Positions 26,948 to 37,070 of a stretch of 43,724 bases of DNA are shown here, piece after piece. Position 1 is the first letter of the stretch; every line of letters begins with the position of its first letter. Origin of the DNA: Gammaproteobacteria bacterium (lineage in GTDB: Bacteria > Pseudomonadota > Gammaproteobacteria > SZUA-152); contig JAJRWE010000163.1 in NCBI GenBank assembly GCA_024276955.1, positions 1 to 43,724 on the forward strand, written 5' to 3'. Below the pieces are notes generated by a model. That model did not search any database. It saw nothing but the letters and a program-made list of their open reading frames with translations, and was not told the DNA's origin. The translations under genes were made by a program, and so were the position numbers.

Positions 26948-27990
26948 CAGTGGGCCTCCTGCCTTATCTGCACAGGAAATTTAGACATCACTACTGCAGG
27001 TATCGTCTCCAGCGATAAGATCTCCAGTGCCGCATGAAGTTCCTTGGCGGCCTTGGGCATGCCATAAACGGCGCACGACGCCTCATCCTGCGCGATGGTG
27101 CAGGCGCCCTTGTGACGTAATTCCAGCATGCCCTGGGCGCCATCACGCCCCATTCCCGTCAACAGGATCGCCATGATCTCGCCCTGCCAACAGGCCGCCA
27201 GCGAATGCCAGAATACGTCCACCGACGGGCGATAGGGTGTCTGTAACGGTTCCGGGGTATAGGCCAATTCACCGGTACTTTTCAGTATCAGATGATTGTT
27301 ACTACCGGCCAATAGCACCGTGCCGATCTCGGGGCGATCTCCTTCATTGGCCAGACATACCTTGAGGGCGGTCTGCCGATCCAGCCAATCGGCCAGACCG
27401 GCAACAAACTGTTCATCGACATGTTGGATAAGCACGACAGGGGCTGGGAAATCCACGGGCAGCCTGCGGAGTATTTCGGCCACTGCCTGCGGACCACCCG
27501 AAGAGGAACCAATGGTCAGTAGACACCCCTGGGTCGATGGATCGGTGGTTTCCCGTCGGCTGCGTGCCGGGGGTGCGCTGGCCACCGAGGTGCTGGTTCG
27601 GTTCAGCACACCGATCATGCGGATCTTGCGTAGCAACAGATCACGTCCCTCACTCTGGCCACCCATACTCAGCATAGGTGTATTGAGCGCATCCAACGCA
27701 CCGGCACCCATAGCCTCGAAGACCATAGCGGAATTATGGTTCACCGAGGCCGTCACGATCAGGATTGGACAGGGTGCGACCAGCATGATCTGCCGCGTTG
27801 CCTCGACACCATCCAGCACCGGCATAATAAGATCCATCAGGATCAGGTCGGGACAATCTCTTGCACACTGCTCAACCGCCTCGCGGCCATCTCGCGCAAC
27901 CCAAGCCACTTCATGCTCTCCGCAGGTCAGCACCACGCGCCGCATTCCCTCGATGGCCATGGGCATATCATTGACAATACCAATTCTCAC
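26947..27990 (-). CDS. wspF: WspF/CheB-like methylesterase response regulator
   Basis: MRIGIVNDMPMAIEGMRRVV receiver; IGSSSGGPQAVAEIL, LLTGMGRDGAQGML. Confidence 0.93.
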   Translation of the reverse strand: MRIGIVNDMPMAIEGMRRVVLTCGEHEVAWVARDGREAVEQCARDCPDLILMDLIMPVLDGVEATRQIMLVAPCPILIVTASVNHNSAMVFEAMGAGALDALNTPMLSMGGQSEGRDLLLRKIRMIGVLNRTSTSVASAPPARSRRETTDPSTQGCLLTIGSSSGGPQAVAEILRRLPVDFPAPVVLIQHVDEQFVAGLADWLDRQTALKVCLANEGDRPEIGTVLLAGSNNHLILKSTGELAYTPEPLQTPYRPSVDVFWHSLAACWQGEIMAILLTGMGRDGAQGMLELRHKGACTIAQDEASCAVYGMPKAAKELHAALEILSLETIPAVVMSKFPVQIRQEAH

Positions 27991-30302
27991 ACCCGGGCCT
28001 CCCCAATCAGATCAACAACGGCTTCAATCAACGTGTCGTCATGGCAACTGCCCTTTGCCAGATAATAGTCGGCACCGGCTTCCAGACCCCGCTGGCGGTC
28101 TTCTGCCCGATCCTTATAGGAGACAATCATCACCGGCGTAGAACGCAGCTGCAGATCCTGTTTAATGGCCCGAACCAGATCAATGCCATTCATGCGTGGC
28201 ATGTCCACATCACTGACCACCAGATGGTAATCGCCACTGCGTACGGCATGCCACCCATCCACACCATCCACGGCGGTCTCGACGATATAACCGTAGGATT
28301 CCAGCAAATCACGCTCGACTTCCCGCACCGTCAGTGAGTCATCCACAATCAACACCCGCTTGGCCCGTTGTCGTTGTTGTTTTTCTTGCTCATAAAGCAC
28401 CGAACTCAGACGCCCACCCTTGACGATGTGATCAATGGAACGCACCACATCATCCACATCAAGGATCAGCAAGGGTGAGCCATCTTCCATCAGTGACGTT
28501 GCACTCACGTCCTGTACCTTGCCAAGACGGGAATCCAGTGGCTGAACAGAAATCTGCCGCTGGCCGATAAAACGGTCAACCACCACGCCATATTGCTCAA
28601 GCCTGTCACTCACCACCACCACCGGAACCTCATCACGCGCGACCGATTCATGCTCCAGCCCCAGCACCTGCGGGCCAGACGCCAAACCAATCAACTCGCC
28701 ATCTAATTCACAATATTGGCACCCGTCCATAACCTTGATTTGGTCGCCAGGGACTGACAGCAGGCGATCGACCCGGCTCAGAGGAAAGGCATAAGGTTCA
28801 TCGGCGATCTCCACCAGCAGAGCGTTCAGTACTGACAGACTTAGCGGCAACTGCAGGATAAATTTAACGCCCAGCCCCGGCTGACTCTCGACACTGACCG
28901 TGCCACCCAGCGCCTTCATCATGTCATGCACGACATCCAGACCAACACCACGCCCCGAGGTCTCCGTCACTTCATCACGGGTAGAAAAGTCCGGTAAAAA
29001 AAGAAATTCGATCAACTCATCATCACTCAGCGACGCAATCACCGTAGCTGTCGACAGGCCTTTTTCGGCAATCTTTTCTCTCAATCTACCGAGATCGATA
29101 CCGGCGCCATCATCACGAATGCTAACACGCAACAATCCGCCACCATGACTCGCGGCAACGACAATTTTCGCCTTCGCCGGCTTACCCGCGGCCAGTCTCT
29201 CCTGCGGCAGCTCCACACCGTGATCCACCGCATTACGTAATAAATGATTCAGTGGCGTCTTTACTTTTTCCAGTACATCCCGGTCAACGAGTGTTTCCCT
29301 ACCACGAATTTCCAGCTCAACCTCTTTACCCAGGTGGCGCGACAGATCCCGGATCATACGTTCAAGACCGGCGGTGCCCTCGACAAACGGTTGCATCCGA
29401 CTGCCACTGACTTGGTGATAAAGCGTGTTGGACAGATTGCTGTTTCTACGGTCGTACTCATCCAGTGATGCCAGCTGGTTTCCCAGCAATTGACGGCAGA
29501 CATCAAGTTTCTTCTGTAGCGCACGCAGTTCCACATCTATTGCCACAGGGACGCAGTGCCCCTGGCTGTAGAGCAGGCTTTCCAGATCCTCCATCAATTC
29601 ATTTTGCCGCCGCTTGAGAAACATCAAAGAATCCGAAAAGGTCGAGAGCCTGCGTGACTCTACGAGCATTTCACCGGACACCCCAAGGATGCGGGACATT
29701 CGCTCCGCACTGATGCGCAGCATACGATCATCTCCCCTGCTTCCAATGGATATCCCCGGATTGGGAGTCACTGCAACCGGGGTAACTTCTTCTACGGCAG
29801 TATGTACAGGCGTCGCAAGCAAATCTTCATCGGCGTGTTCAGCCACCTCCAGCACAGGGGGGATAGATGACACAGGCACATCCGCAACAAGATCCCCGCA
29901 AGTAATCTGCCCCAATTCATCGACAGCGGCATCAACTTGCGCTTTGTTCTGTAAAAACCAGCCTTCGATACTCTCCTCATCCAGACCAGCAATTGCCTCA
30001 ATCAGGTCCGTTGCACGTAACAACACATCGATAGCAGGACTGGTGAGAATAATTTTCTGATGCTGTGCAGCTACAAAAACATCTTCCATAACATGCGCGA
30101 CCTGCACCACGGCTTCGACGCCCACCATGCGTGCTGCACCTTTCAGTGAATGGGAGGCACGCATGAGTGCCTCCAGTTCTCTGTCATTCGCTGGGTCTTT
30201 CTCCAACACCAGCAAACCCCGCCCAAGAGACGCCAGCTGACCTTCCGCTTCCATACGGAACAGGTCAAACATGGACATATCACTGTAGCTGCCGTCACTC
30301 AT
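27987..30302 (-). CDS. wspE: WspE/CheA-like hybrid kinase (Hpt-HATPase-CheW-REC)
   Basis: Hpt ASHSLKGAARMVG, LLRNAVDHGVE, TSGRGVGLDVV, C-terminal receiver VLIVDDSLTVREVERDLL. Confidence 0.94.
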   Translation of the reverse strand: MSDGSYSDMSMFDLFRMEAEGQLASLGRGLLVLEKDPANDRELEALMRASHSLKGAARMVGVEAVVQVAHVMEDVFVAAQHQKIILTSPAIDVLLRATDLIEAIAGLDEESIEGWFLQNKAQVDAAVDELGQITCGDLVADVPVSSIPPVLEVAEHADEDLLATPVHTAVEEVTPVAVTPNPGISIGSRGDDRMLRISAERMSRILGVSGEMLVESRRLSTFSDSLMFLKRRQNELMEDLESLLYSQGHCVPVAIDVELRALQKKLDVCRQLLGNQLASLDEYDRRNSNLSNTLYHQVSGSRMQPFVEGTAGLERMIRDLSRHLGKEVELEIRGRETLVDRDVLEKVKTPLNHLLRNAVDHGVELPQERLAAGKPAKAKIVVAASHGGGLLRVSIRDDGAGIDLGRLREKIAEKGLSTATVIASLSDDELIEFLFLPDFSTRDEVTETSGRGVGLDVVHDMMKALGGTVSVESQPGLGVKFILQLPLSLSVLNALLVEIADEPYAFPLSRVDRLLSVPGDQIKVMDGCQYCELDGELIGLASGPQVLGLEHESVARDEVPVVVVSDRLEQYGVVVDRFIGQRQISVQPLDSRLGKVQDVSATSLMEDGSPLLILDVDDVVRSIDHIVKGGRLSSVLYEQEKQQRQRAKRVLIVDDSLTVREVERDLLESYGYIVETAVDGVDGWHAVRSGDYHLVVSDVDMPRMNGIDLVRAIKQDLQLRSTPVMIVSYKDRAEDRQRGLEAGADYYLAKGSCHDDTLIEAVVDLIGEARV

Positions 30303-30335
30303 CGCTTAAATAGTCATTCCTAAGGTAAAGCCACT

Positions 30336-31016
30336 TCACGGACTCTCGACGTGCAACATACGATGCAATCCGTCCACATCCAGAACTGCAACCCGGTCAT
30401 CCTCATATTGAAAGGTACCCCGAATCAGTTTGTGGATTTCATCATCAATCGTCGCCGGTGCCGATGTCAGCTGCGCAGGTCGATAGCGTGCCATTCCCTT
30501 CACTTCATCGACCGGAAAAACATATCTCCCCTCGTCAAGGTTAACGATGATCATCCGTTTATAGGCATGCCGTTCTTTTTCTTCGGACTCATCGAAACAG
30601 TCATCCACCGCCAGCACCGTCATCAGTGAATGACACAGACACACTTCACCGGAAATATTCACCACTCCCTTCACATATGGGTTGTTTACGTGGGGCAGGC
30701 GGTGCACTGGCCTCGATTCCGTCACGGTCTCGAACACATTGGCCGGCAGGGAAAAATATTCAGCCCCCAGTCGAAAAATAATAATACTGACACAGTCCTG
30801 AGGACTGGCCGTATTCGTGCCCGCCAGAATGGCGAGATTCTCCTGCTGGTAGCCTGGCGGCAATTCCCGCTCAAGAATCTGCTTTCCGGCGGCAATAAAA
30901 ACCTCACAGTTACGGCAGTGAACGACATCTTTCAGCCGTTCACAGCGTGAAACAGAATAAGCCCATACACCGACTCTGTTCCAGCAGTCATCCAGTTTTT
31001 CTGTTTCCTCTTTCAT
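30336..31016 (-). CDS. wspD: WspD-like CheW adaptor
   Basis: CWNRVGVW..VHCRNCEVF N-terminus and CheW domain. Confidence 0.88.
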   Translation of the reverse strand: MKEETEKLDDCWNRVGVWAYSVSRCERLKDVVHCRNCEVFIAAGKQILERELPPGYQQENLAILAGTNTASPQDCVSIIIFRLGAEYFSLPANVFETVTESRPVHRLPHVNNPYVKGVVNISGEVCLCHSLMTVLAVDDCFDESEEKERHAYKRMIIVNLDEGRYVFPVDEVKGMARYRPAQLTSAPATIDDEIHKLIRGTFQYEDDRVAVLDVDGLHRMLHVESP

Positions 31017-32425
31017 CCATCGCCATTTGAGTTACGCTTGATCGCCCGTTTTTGTCTGCGCCGGTAATCCTCGGCCTGTCCGGTATCACCCCGATTTTCT
31101 GCCAGAAGGGCCAGCAGACCAATCGCCAAGTGATGGTCTGGATCCAGATAAAGCGCCTTCTTTAACAGGGATTCAGCAGCACCCAGACTGCCCTTCTGGT
31201 AGCTGATAAGTCCCAGATAATAATAGGCATCGGTGGATTCCGGATTTCCCTTCAAACAGGACTCACACAGTGCCATCGCATCGTTCAGTCTTCCCAGATC
31301 CAAATAGTCGGAAATTTCTTTCAGAATGGAAGTCCCTCCCGCATGTGTCTTCTCCTGCGTATTTTCCTGACTTTCCTCCCTCATATTTGGCAATTTTTTC
31401 TTCACTTTACGGTGACTTTCCGCAAGTACTTGTGTAAGTATCTTATTCTGCGATAGACGGTTACCAATCTCCTGGTCTTTTTCAATCAAACCCACAAGAC
31501 TTTGAAAGGTACTTTCCAGGTTCTTTAGTGATTTATTATTTTTCGGGGAGTATTTTTTGGTGACTGAAAGTCTGCTGACTGAACGGGTAGTGAAAGATGC
31601 TTCAATATCTTCGTCGATCTTACTGAAGGCGAAGGCCATTGGAATGTCTAGGGAGACAAAGTAATTCTTTATCACCTGTGCCGCTTCAGCATGCCCGACA
31701 CAGAGAATCCCCCTGGGCTTCAACATACGGTGCAGCTTTTTCATGACACATGCCTGGGTCTGCCGGTCAAAATATATCAATAGATTTCTGCAGAAAATGA
31801 CATCATACGACTGCTGACTGGAATCAAACTTATCGGTGATAATGTTTGCGCGTGAGAATTTGACCTTCTCTTTAACTTCCGGCGCCAGAACATATCCTGC
31901 CCGCGTACGCTGAAAGTATTTGTCACGCAGCCCGTAGTATTCCTCACGAAATGAGTGCTGACCATAGATTGCACGCTTGGCCTTGCATATCGCACGTTGA
32001 CTAACATCGAGGGCATCAATCGAAAACCTCCCGATCGATGGACCCTTTTCCATCAGCACCATGGCAATGGAATAAGGCTCTTCACCTGTCGAGCATGGCA
32101 GGCTGAGTATTTTCAGTTTCGCATCAGCATCATCCAGCCGTTTTTGTTTCAATCCGGGAAGATAACTGGCCAGTGCCTCGAAGGGAAAAACATTGCGGAA
32201 AAACCAGGTCTCGGGAACAACCACCTCTTCAACAAGCTCATCAAATTCTTCCCTGTCACGTTGTATTCTCAGCAGATATTCCATTTCTCCCTTAACACCA
32301 AAAGCGCGAATATCCAAGGCCTGCATTCGATGATGAACGGCTCGTTCGATACTGGCATCTCCAATAGAGTTGGAATAGAGGCCAATGACCTCCTTGAGCA
32401 TGGTTTTTATTTTTTTCAGTGGCAT
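31013..32425 (-). CDS. wspC: WspC-like CheR methyltransferase with TPRs
   Basis: VPETWFFRNVFPFEAL, LSLPCSTGEEPYSIAM, VIFCRNLLIYFD; C-terminal TPR DAYYYLGLISYQKGSLGAAESLLKKALYLDPDH. Confidence 0.92.
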   Translation of the reverse strand: MPLKKIKTMLKEVIGLYSNSIGDASIERAVHHRMQALDIRAFGVKGEMEYLLRIQRDREEFDELVEEVVVPETWFFRNVFPFEALASYLPGLKQKRLDDADAKLKILSLPCSTGEEPYSIAMVLMEKGPSIGRFSIDALDVSQRAICKAKRAIYGQHSFREEYYGLRDKYFQRTRAGYVLAPEVKEKVKFSRANIITDKFDSSQQSYDVIFCRNLLIYFDRQTQACVMKKLHRMLKPRGILCVGHAEAAQVIKNYFVSLDIPMAFAFSKIDEDIEASFTTRSVSRLSVTKKYSPKNNKSLKNLESTFQSLVGLIEKDQEIGNRLSQNKILTQVLAESHRKVKKKLPNMREESQENTQEKTHAGGTSILKEISDYLDLGRLNDAMALCESCLKGNPESTDAYYYLGLISYQKGSLGAAESLLKKALYLDPDHHLAIGLLALLAENRGDTGQAEDYRRRQKRAIKRNSNGDG

Positions 32426-32444
32426 GCTGTTTGTTGCCAGTCTG

Positions 32445-32909
32445 TTATCGCCGGCCTGACGGTGCAGGAAACAATAATTCAATATCCATTGTAGAAAGAA
32501 TGTTTTCGGGAGAAATCAGTTGCAGCATCCCCTGCCCGTCCATGATGACCTTGCCGAGATAAGGCGCCTGCGAATTTTCAATACCCGGCTCGATAAATCC
32601 CCCTTCATCCATTTTCAGGATTTCAGTCGACTTTTCCAGTAACAGGCCAATATTCCGCGTCTCCTGATCCGGCAATACAACGTTGACGACAACAATGCGT
32701 GAGCTGAGCCGCAAGACTGCATCACGCCCTGCAAACAGCTGACCGAGATCGACAACCGGAAGAGAGCTACCCCGATAATTCATCAGCCCAGCAATATGCG
32801 CCGGTGCATTGGGTTGTTTCTGCAAGGGAACTAATGGCACAACTTCCATGATGCTCCCGGTTGCCAATACATAACGGGTTTTATCAATAATAAACTGTAA
32901 AAATAGCAT
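32445..32909 (-). CDS. wspB: WspB-like CheW adaptor
   Basis: 154 aa CheW domain: GLMNYRGSSLPVVDLGQLFAG. Confidence 0.88.
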   Translation of the reverse strand: MLFLQFIIDKTRYVLATGSIMEVVPLVPLQKQPNAPAHIAGLMNYRGSSLPVVDLGQLFAGRDAVLRLSSRIVVVNVVLPDQETRNIGLLLEKSTEILKMDEGGFIEPGIENSQAPYLGKVIMDGQGMLQLISPENILSTMDIELLFPAPSGRR

Positions 32910-32917
32910 GTTACAAG

Positions 32918-34924
32918 CTACCGGTGAGACTTGCTCACTCGCAGCTTGGAAACGCTGCTCTGCATCGATTGCGCAGCATCATTCAGCTGATCGATGGCGG
33001 CGTTGGAGTGGCGGATCGAATCCACAGTCTGCTGCGCCGACTCACTGAGCTGCATCATGGCCGTCTTGATCTGTTGTGCCCCCTGACTCTGGAAATGCAT
33101 GCCTTCCTGTACGCTCTCAAAGCGTGGCGTCAGTGTCTGCACCTCATCGATGATCTGCGCGAGCTGGGCGGAAACCTCGTTGACATCCTCGGCGCTGCTA
33201 CGCACCTGCACAGAGAACTTCTCCATGCTGAGCACCCCGGCCGACACCGCAGACTGCATCTCCTTCACCATCTGTTCAATGTCCAGCGTCGCTACGGCGG
33301 TCTGATCCGCCAGGCGGCGCACCTCGTTCGCCACGACCGAGAAGCCCAGTCCGTATTCACCCGCCTTCTCGGCCTCGATGGCGGCATTCAGCGACAGCAG
33401 ATTGGTCTGATCCGCCACCTTGGTGATGGTCGTTACCACGCTGTTGATGTTGCGCGCCTTCTCGTTCAGCACCTCGAACTTGGAGGCAATGGAACCTGCG
33501 GCATCGACGATCTGCTGCATGGTGGATTCCATGTTGCCCAGTTCCTGTTGACCATTGGCCGCGGAGCGCGCGGTGCGCTCGGCCACCTCGGCCACTTCGT
33601 CGATGGTGTTTTCCAGTTCCTTGGTGGTGGCGGAAATCTCCGTCGCCGTGGCGGCGATCTGATTGGTCGTCGCCGCCTGCTCGGAAATAGTGGCCTCCTG
33701 CTGTTTTGCTGTTGCGGCGATCTCCGTCGCCGATGAGGTAACCTGAATACCAGAACGCTGTACTTGCGACACCAGTGCATTGAGATTATTCACCATGCCC
33801 TGCACGCCTTGCGCCAGCTTGCCGATGGCGTCATCGCCGTCGATGTCCACTTCACCGGTGAGATCCCCCTGTGCCGCCAGGGTCACGACTTGCAGGATGG
33901 CAGCCACCTTGCGTTCCAGGGTCTCGACTTCCTCACGTTTCTGTTCACTGGAAGTGGCGATGTAGTTAATCATGATCTGCAGACTTCCACCCAACTCGGC
34001 AACGGCATCTTCGCCACTGGCGTCCAGCTCTATTGTTGCTGAATAGTCACCCTCCGCCACCCGGTTAACGGCCTCCAGGAGATGATCGATCTGCCGCCGC
34101 AGGGTCTCCGCCACTTCGTGCTCGCGCTCGGTCACCGCATTGACGTTATCCGCCATGTGATTGAAGGCCTGTGCGAGGCCACCGATTTCATCGTTTGTAT
34201 CCAGCTCTGTCCGCACTGAGCTATCCCCTTCCGCCCGACGCCTGACCACGTCACTAATGCTCAGCAAGGGAGTAATCACCCAGCTTTTAAGCAACAGATT
34301 GATGAGCACGAGCCCAAATACTAAGAAGGACAGATTGACACCGAGAATCAGCCAGAACTGACGCTGAACCGCCCGGTCGATTTCGGCCAGGGAATAACTA
34401 ACACGCACCGCGCCATTCACTGCCCCTCGGGGTACCTCATGACATTTCAGGCAATTCACACCGCGGGTATTTTCCGTGGCCAGGAACGGTACAACGGCCG
34501 TCAACACACGCTGCCCCGCCTCCTCCCGAATCTCGATGGACTGCTCACCCAGCAGCGCCTTTCTGTCTTGTTCATCCAGTGCTACCTCTTCCTCGTTGCC
34601 GGGTCCGTACTGGTCGATCACGGGTTGGCCACGAATGACCCGGGCCTCCACAATGACCTCACGCGCCAGCATTTTGTTACGCAGGATATCGCGCTGATCC
34701 ATGGTGCCCGTCAGCATCATGGTGTTCAGGCTGTCAAAGTAGAAGGTCGTCGTCTCCCTCACTTCATATTTCGCCATATCCATCAGCCGCTCATGCTCAT
34801 GAATAACCGCATAGGCAGTCACCAGAACCAGCAGCATGGAAAAAATGGAGCCGACCGCCAGGTTGATCTTGGCACGAATGGAGAGTCGCTTGATGAAAGA
34901 ATTTGAGGAGGAGGAATTACCCAT
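32918..34924 (-). CDS. wspA: WspA-like methyl-accepting protein with CxxCH periplasmic sensor and multiple HAMPs
   Basis: MCP signalling tip NLLSLNAAIEAEKAGEYGLGFSVVANEVRRLADQ; periplasmic NCLKCHEVP (codons at 34439-34453); three HAMP-like segments. Confidence 0.9.
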   Translation of the reverse strand: MGNSSSSNSFIKRLSIRAKINLAVGSIFSMLLVLVTAYAVIHEHERLMDMAKYEVRETTTFYFDSLNTMMLTGTMDQRDILRNKMLAREVIVEARVIRGQPVIDQYGPGNEEEVALDEQDRKALLGEQSIEIREEAGQRVLTAVVPFLATENTRGVNCLKCHEVPRGAVNGAVRVSYSLAEIDRAVQRQFWLILGVNLSFLVFGLVLINLLLKSWVITPLLSISDVVRRRAEGDSSVRTELDTNDEIGGLAQAFNHMADNVNAVTEREHEVAETLRRQIDHLLEAVNRVAEGDYSATIELDASGEDAVAELGGSLQIMINYIATSSEQKREEVETLERKVAAILQVVTLAAQGDLTGEVDIDGDDAIGKLAQGVQGMVNNLNALVSQVQRSGIQVTSSATEIAATAKQQEATISEQAATTNQIAATATEISATTKELENTIDEVAEVAERTARSAANGQQELGNMESTMQQIVDAAGSIASKFEVLNEKARNINSVVTTITKVADQTNLLSLNAAIEAEKAGEYGLGFSVVANEVRRLADQTAVATLDIEQMVKEMQSAVSAGVLSMEKFSVQVRSSAEDVNEVSAQLAQIIDEVQTLTPRFESVQEGMHFQSQGAQQIKTAMMQLSESAQQTVDSIRHSNAAIDQLNDAAQSMQSSVSKLRVSKSHR

Positions 34925-35149
34925 AAAATCGTTCCTGTCGATGCCGTCAGGGGCGGCGTGTCCCAGACATGCCGGCCTTCTCACACCTATCCTGTTGATT
35001 ATTGTGGCTATTGCCGGCACCCAGAAAAAGCCTTGGGGACACCTTGGTCTGAATTGCCTAGATCAGCGGCTTGGGGAGGAGAAAACTTTAGCGCCGGCAA
35101 ATGCTTAGGCAGACCGGGGACTTCTGCCAGAATGCCCCCACCGAGACCA

Positions 35150-36811
35150 TCAACGCGTGGCGCCGACCCCGGCCAAGGCTGATGGAGGCTGAAAGCGGTG
35201 TACCGGCCGGCAGATCTTGCCCAGACCATCACTGGCCCAGAACCCCACCGTCAAGCCGACCAGGCGCAGGTTCTGTTTTTCCCGCGCCCGCCGCACGGCG
35301 TCCACCACCGACGCCGGCACGGGGAAGCGACCATCGGTGATCAGCAGCATATCGGCCTTGCGCCACGCTGCGCCACGAATCTTGCACAAGGCGCGCAACA
35401 CCGGCTCGCGGATGTCGGTGCCGCCGTGAAAGCTCTGCGACAGGAAGCGCAGGATTTCACGCAGGCCGGCCGGGTCGAAATGCAGCTCCAGCTCCAGCAC
35501 CTGCCCCGGGCCGCTGAAGGCATACAGATAGCAACGCCGGCCGGACTGGTTGGCCAGACGCAGCACCTCCAGGCACACCGCCTTGGCGATGCGCTCCGGC
35601 TCGCCGTGCATGGAGGCCGAGGTATCGACACAGAGGATGATCGGCCCCTTGACCGACGGGCCTTCACGCCGCACCTCCGGCTCGTCGCTGTGTTCGCGTA
35701 GCGGCTCCGGGCGATGCTCGGACAGTACCCCCTTCACCTGATAACTGAGCAGCGCCTGCTCGGCACGGCGCACGTGCCACAGCATCTTTAGCTTCGGGTG
35801 ACCAAGGAAGGCTGCCTCCTGCGGCAACATGCGGGCAATATCATCGCTGCGCGAGACGCCTGCGGTGGACAACGGCGATTCGCTGTGGACAAAGACCTCG
35901 CTCGCCTCACTAGCCGCGCCCGACACCTCCCGGCTCGACGTGGTCTCGACCCGCGGCCCCTGCCCCGCCCCCGCCGTCTCGCGGCCCAGGCTGTCGACAA
36001 TCTCGACCAATTGCGGATGTTCGCGGATCAACTTCCGATAGGCCACGAATTCGCGCCAACCCGTACCGCGCAACTCACCGCTGGAGAGATCCCAACCACG
36101 CCCCAGATGACCGCCCATGCCACGGAACACCGCCTCGGCCTCGCGCCAGTGTTGCAAGACCTTTTCCCAGTGCACGGCCAGGCCGTCGCCGAGCTGCTGC
36201 AGGGCGGCAGCGGATGGCGCGGTGGCCAGGGTATCGAGCGACGGGGTTTCCGCCAAGACCTCATCGCCGCTCATGCCGACTGCGGACTGCGACAATGCAT
36301 CGCCCCTAACCGGCGCGGGTGATACAGGCTGTCCGGTGTCAGGGACCGATGGCGCCTCGCCCGACGGCTGTGGCTGGGACTGTGGCTGGGACTGAAATCG
36401 CGACTCGGCCTCAACATCATCATCCGGCAACTGGGAACCTTCACGCTCCCGCTTGTGCGCGGTGGGCAGGCTGTCCGCAAACAACGCGTGCACGCCCTCC
36501 TCTTCGCGGTGCAAAAGGGACGTAATGGCGGCACAGATATCCTTGAGAATCTGATTCACCAACGCCTCTTCATTGCGGCAGAAGGGCACCAGATCCAGGC
36601 CATCGAGCCGCAGGCGTATAGTCTCGGCGATGGGCGCCTCGGGCCAGCCGATGCTTTCGATGTCGGGCAGCTCGCCCTTCAGCAACGCATGCCGCCAGGC
36701 CAGGATGCCCTCGACGCGCTCGCGCAGGCTGCCGTGGTGCAATGTCACCACCGGCTGGAAGATATCCTCCGGGAGGTCGTCAAGAAATTCAAACTGGGTG
36801 TCGAGGTTCAT
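35150..36811 (-). CDS. viaA: VWA-domain protein ViaA-like
   Basis: CVDTSASMHGEPERIAKAVCLEVL MIDAS, TDIREPVL, LLITDGRFPVP; paired with ravA. Confidence 0.85.
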   Translation of the reverse strand: MNLDTQFEFLDDLPEDIFQPVVTLHHGSLRERVEGILAWRHALLKGELPDIESIGWPEAPIAETIRLRLDGLDLVPFCRNEEALVNQILKDICAAITSLLHREEEGVHALFADSLPTAHKREREGSQLPDDDVEAESRFQSQPQSQPQPSGEAPSVPDTGQPVSPAPVRGDALSQSAVGMSGDEVLAETPSLDTLATAPSAAALQQLGDGLAVHWEKVLQHWREAEAVFRGMGGHLGRGWDLSSGELRGTGWREFVAYRKLIREHPQLVEIVDSLGRETAGAGQGPRVETTSSREVSGAASEASEVFVHSESPLSTAGVSRSDDIARMLPQEAAFLGHPKLKMLWHVRRAEQALLSYQVKGVLSEHRPEPLREHSDEPEVRREGPSVKGPIILCVDTSASMHGEPERIAKAVCLEVLRLANQSGRRCYLYAFSGPGQVLELELHFDPAGLREILRFLSQSFHGGTDIREPVLRALCKIRGAAWRKADMLLITDGRFPVPASVVDAVRRAREKQNLRLVGLTVGFWASDGLGKICRPVHRFQPPSALAGVGATR

Positions 36812-36880
36812 GGGGTCCGTTCAGTAGCATCCGGCCTATAGAGTTTGTCGGCAAATGATGTAGCCGCAAGTATTTTTTTT

Positions 36881-37024
36881 CACCACAGAGGACACAGAGG
36901 TTCACAGAGTTTAAAAATGTTGAACGCCGGTTCCCCTGGTTTTTCGAAAACAGGAATTATCAGACGCGCCTACTGACCTGGATTCAAGAAATTTCAATTC
37001 TTTATCTCTGTGTCCTCTGTGGTG
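36881..37024. repeat. CACAGAG-family inverted repeat
   Basis: caccacagaggacacagag (36881-36899) vs ctctgtgtcctctgtggtg (37006-37024), perfect 19 bp. Confidence 0.95.
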
Positions 37025-37070
37025 AACACCGGCCATTGTTGGGGTTCGCTCCGCGCACCCCAAGCTACTG

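Noticed and set aside
30336-31016. CxxC motif (CRNC) in the WspD-like CheW as a new redox site
   Set aside because: As recalled, a similar HCRNC segment occurs in Pseudomonas WspD, so not distinctive
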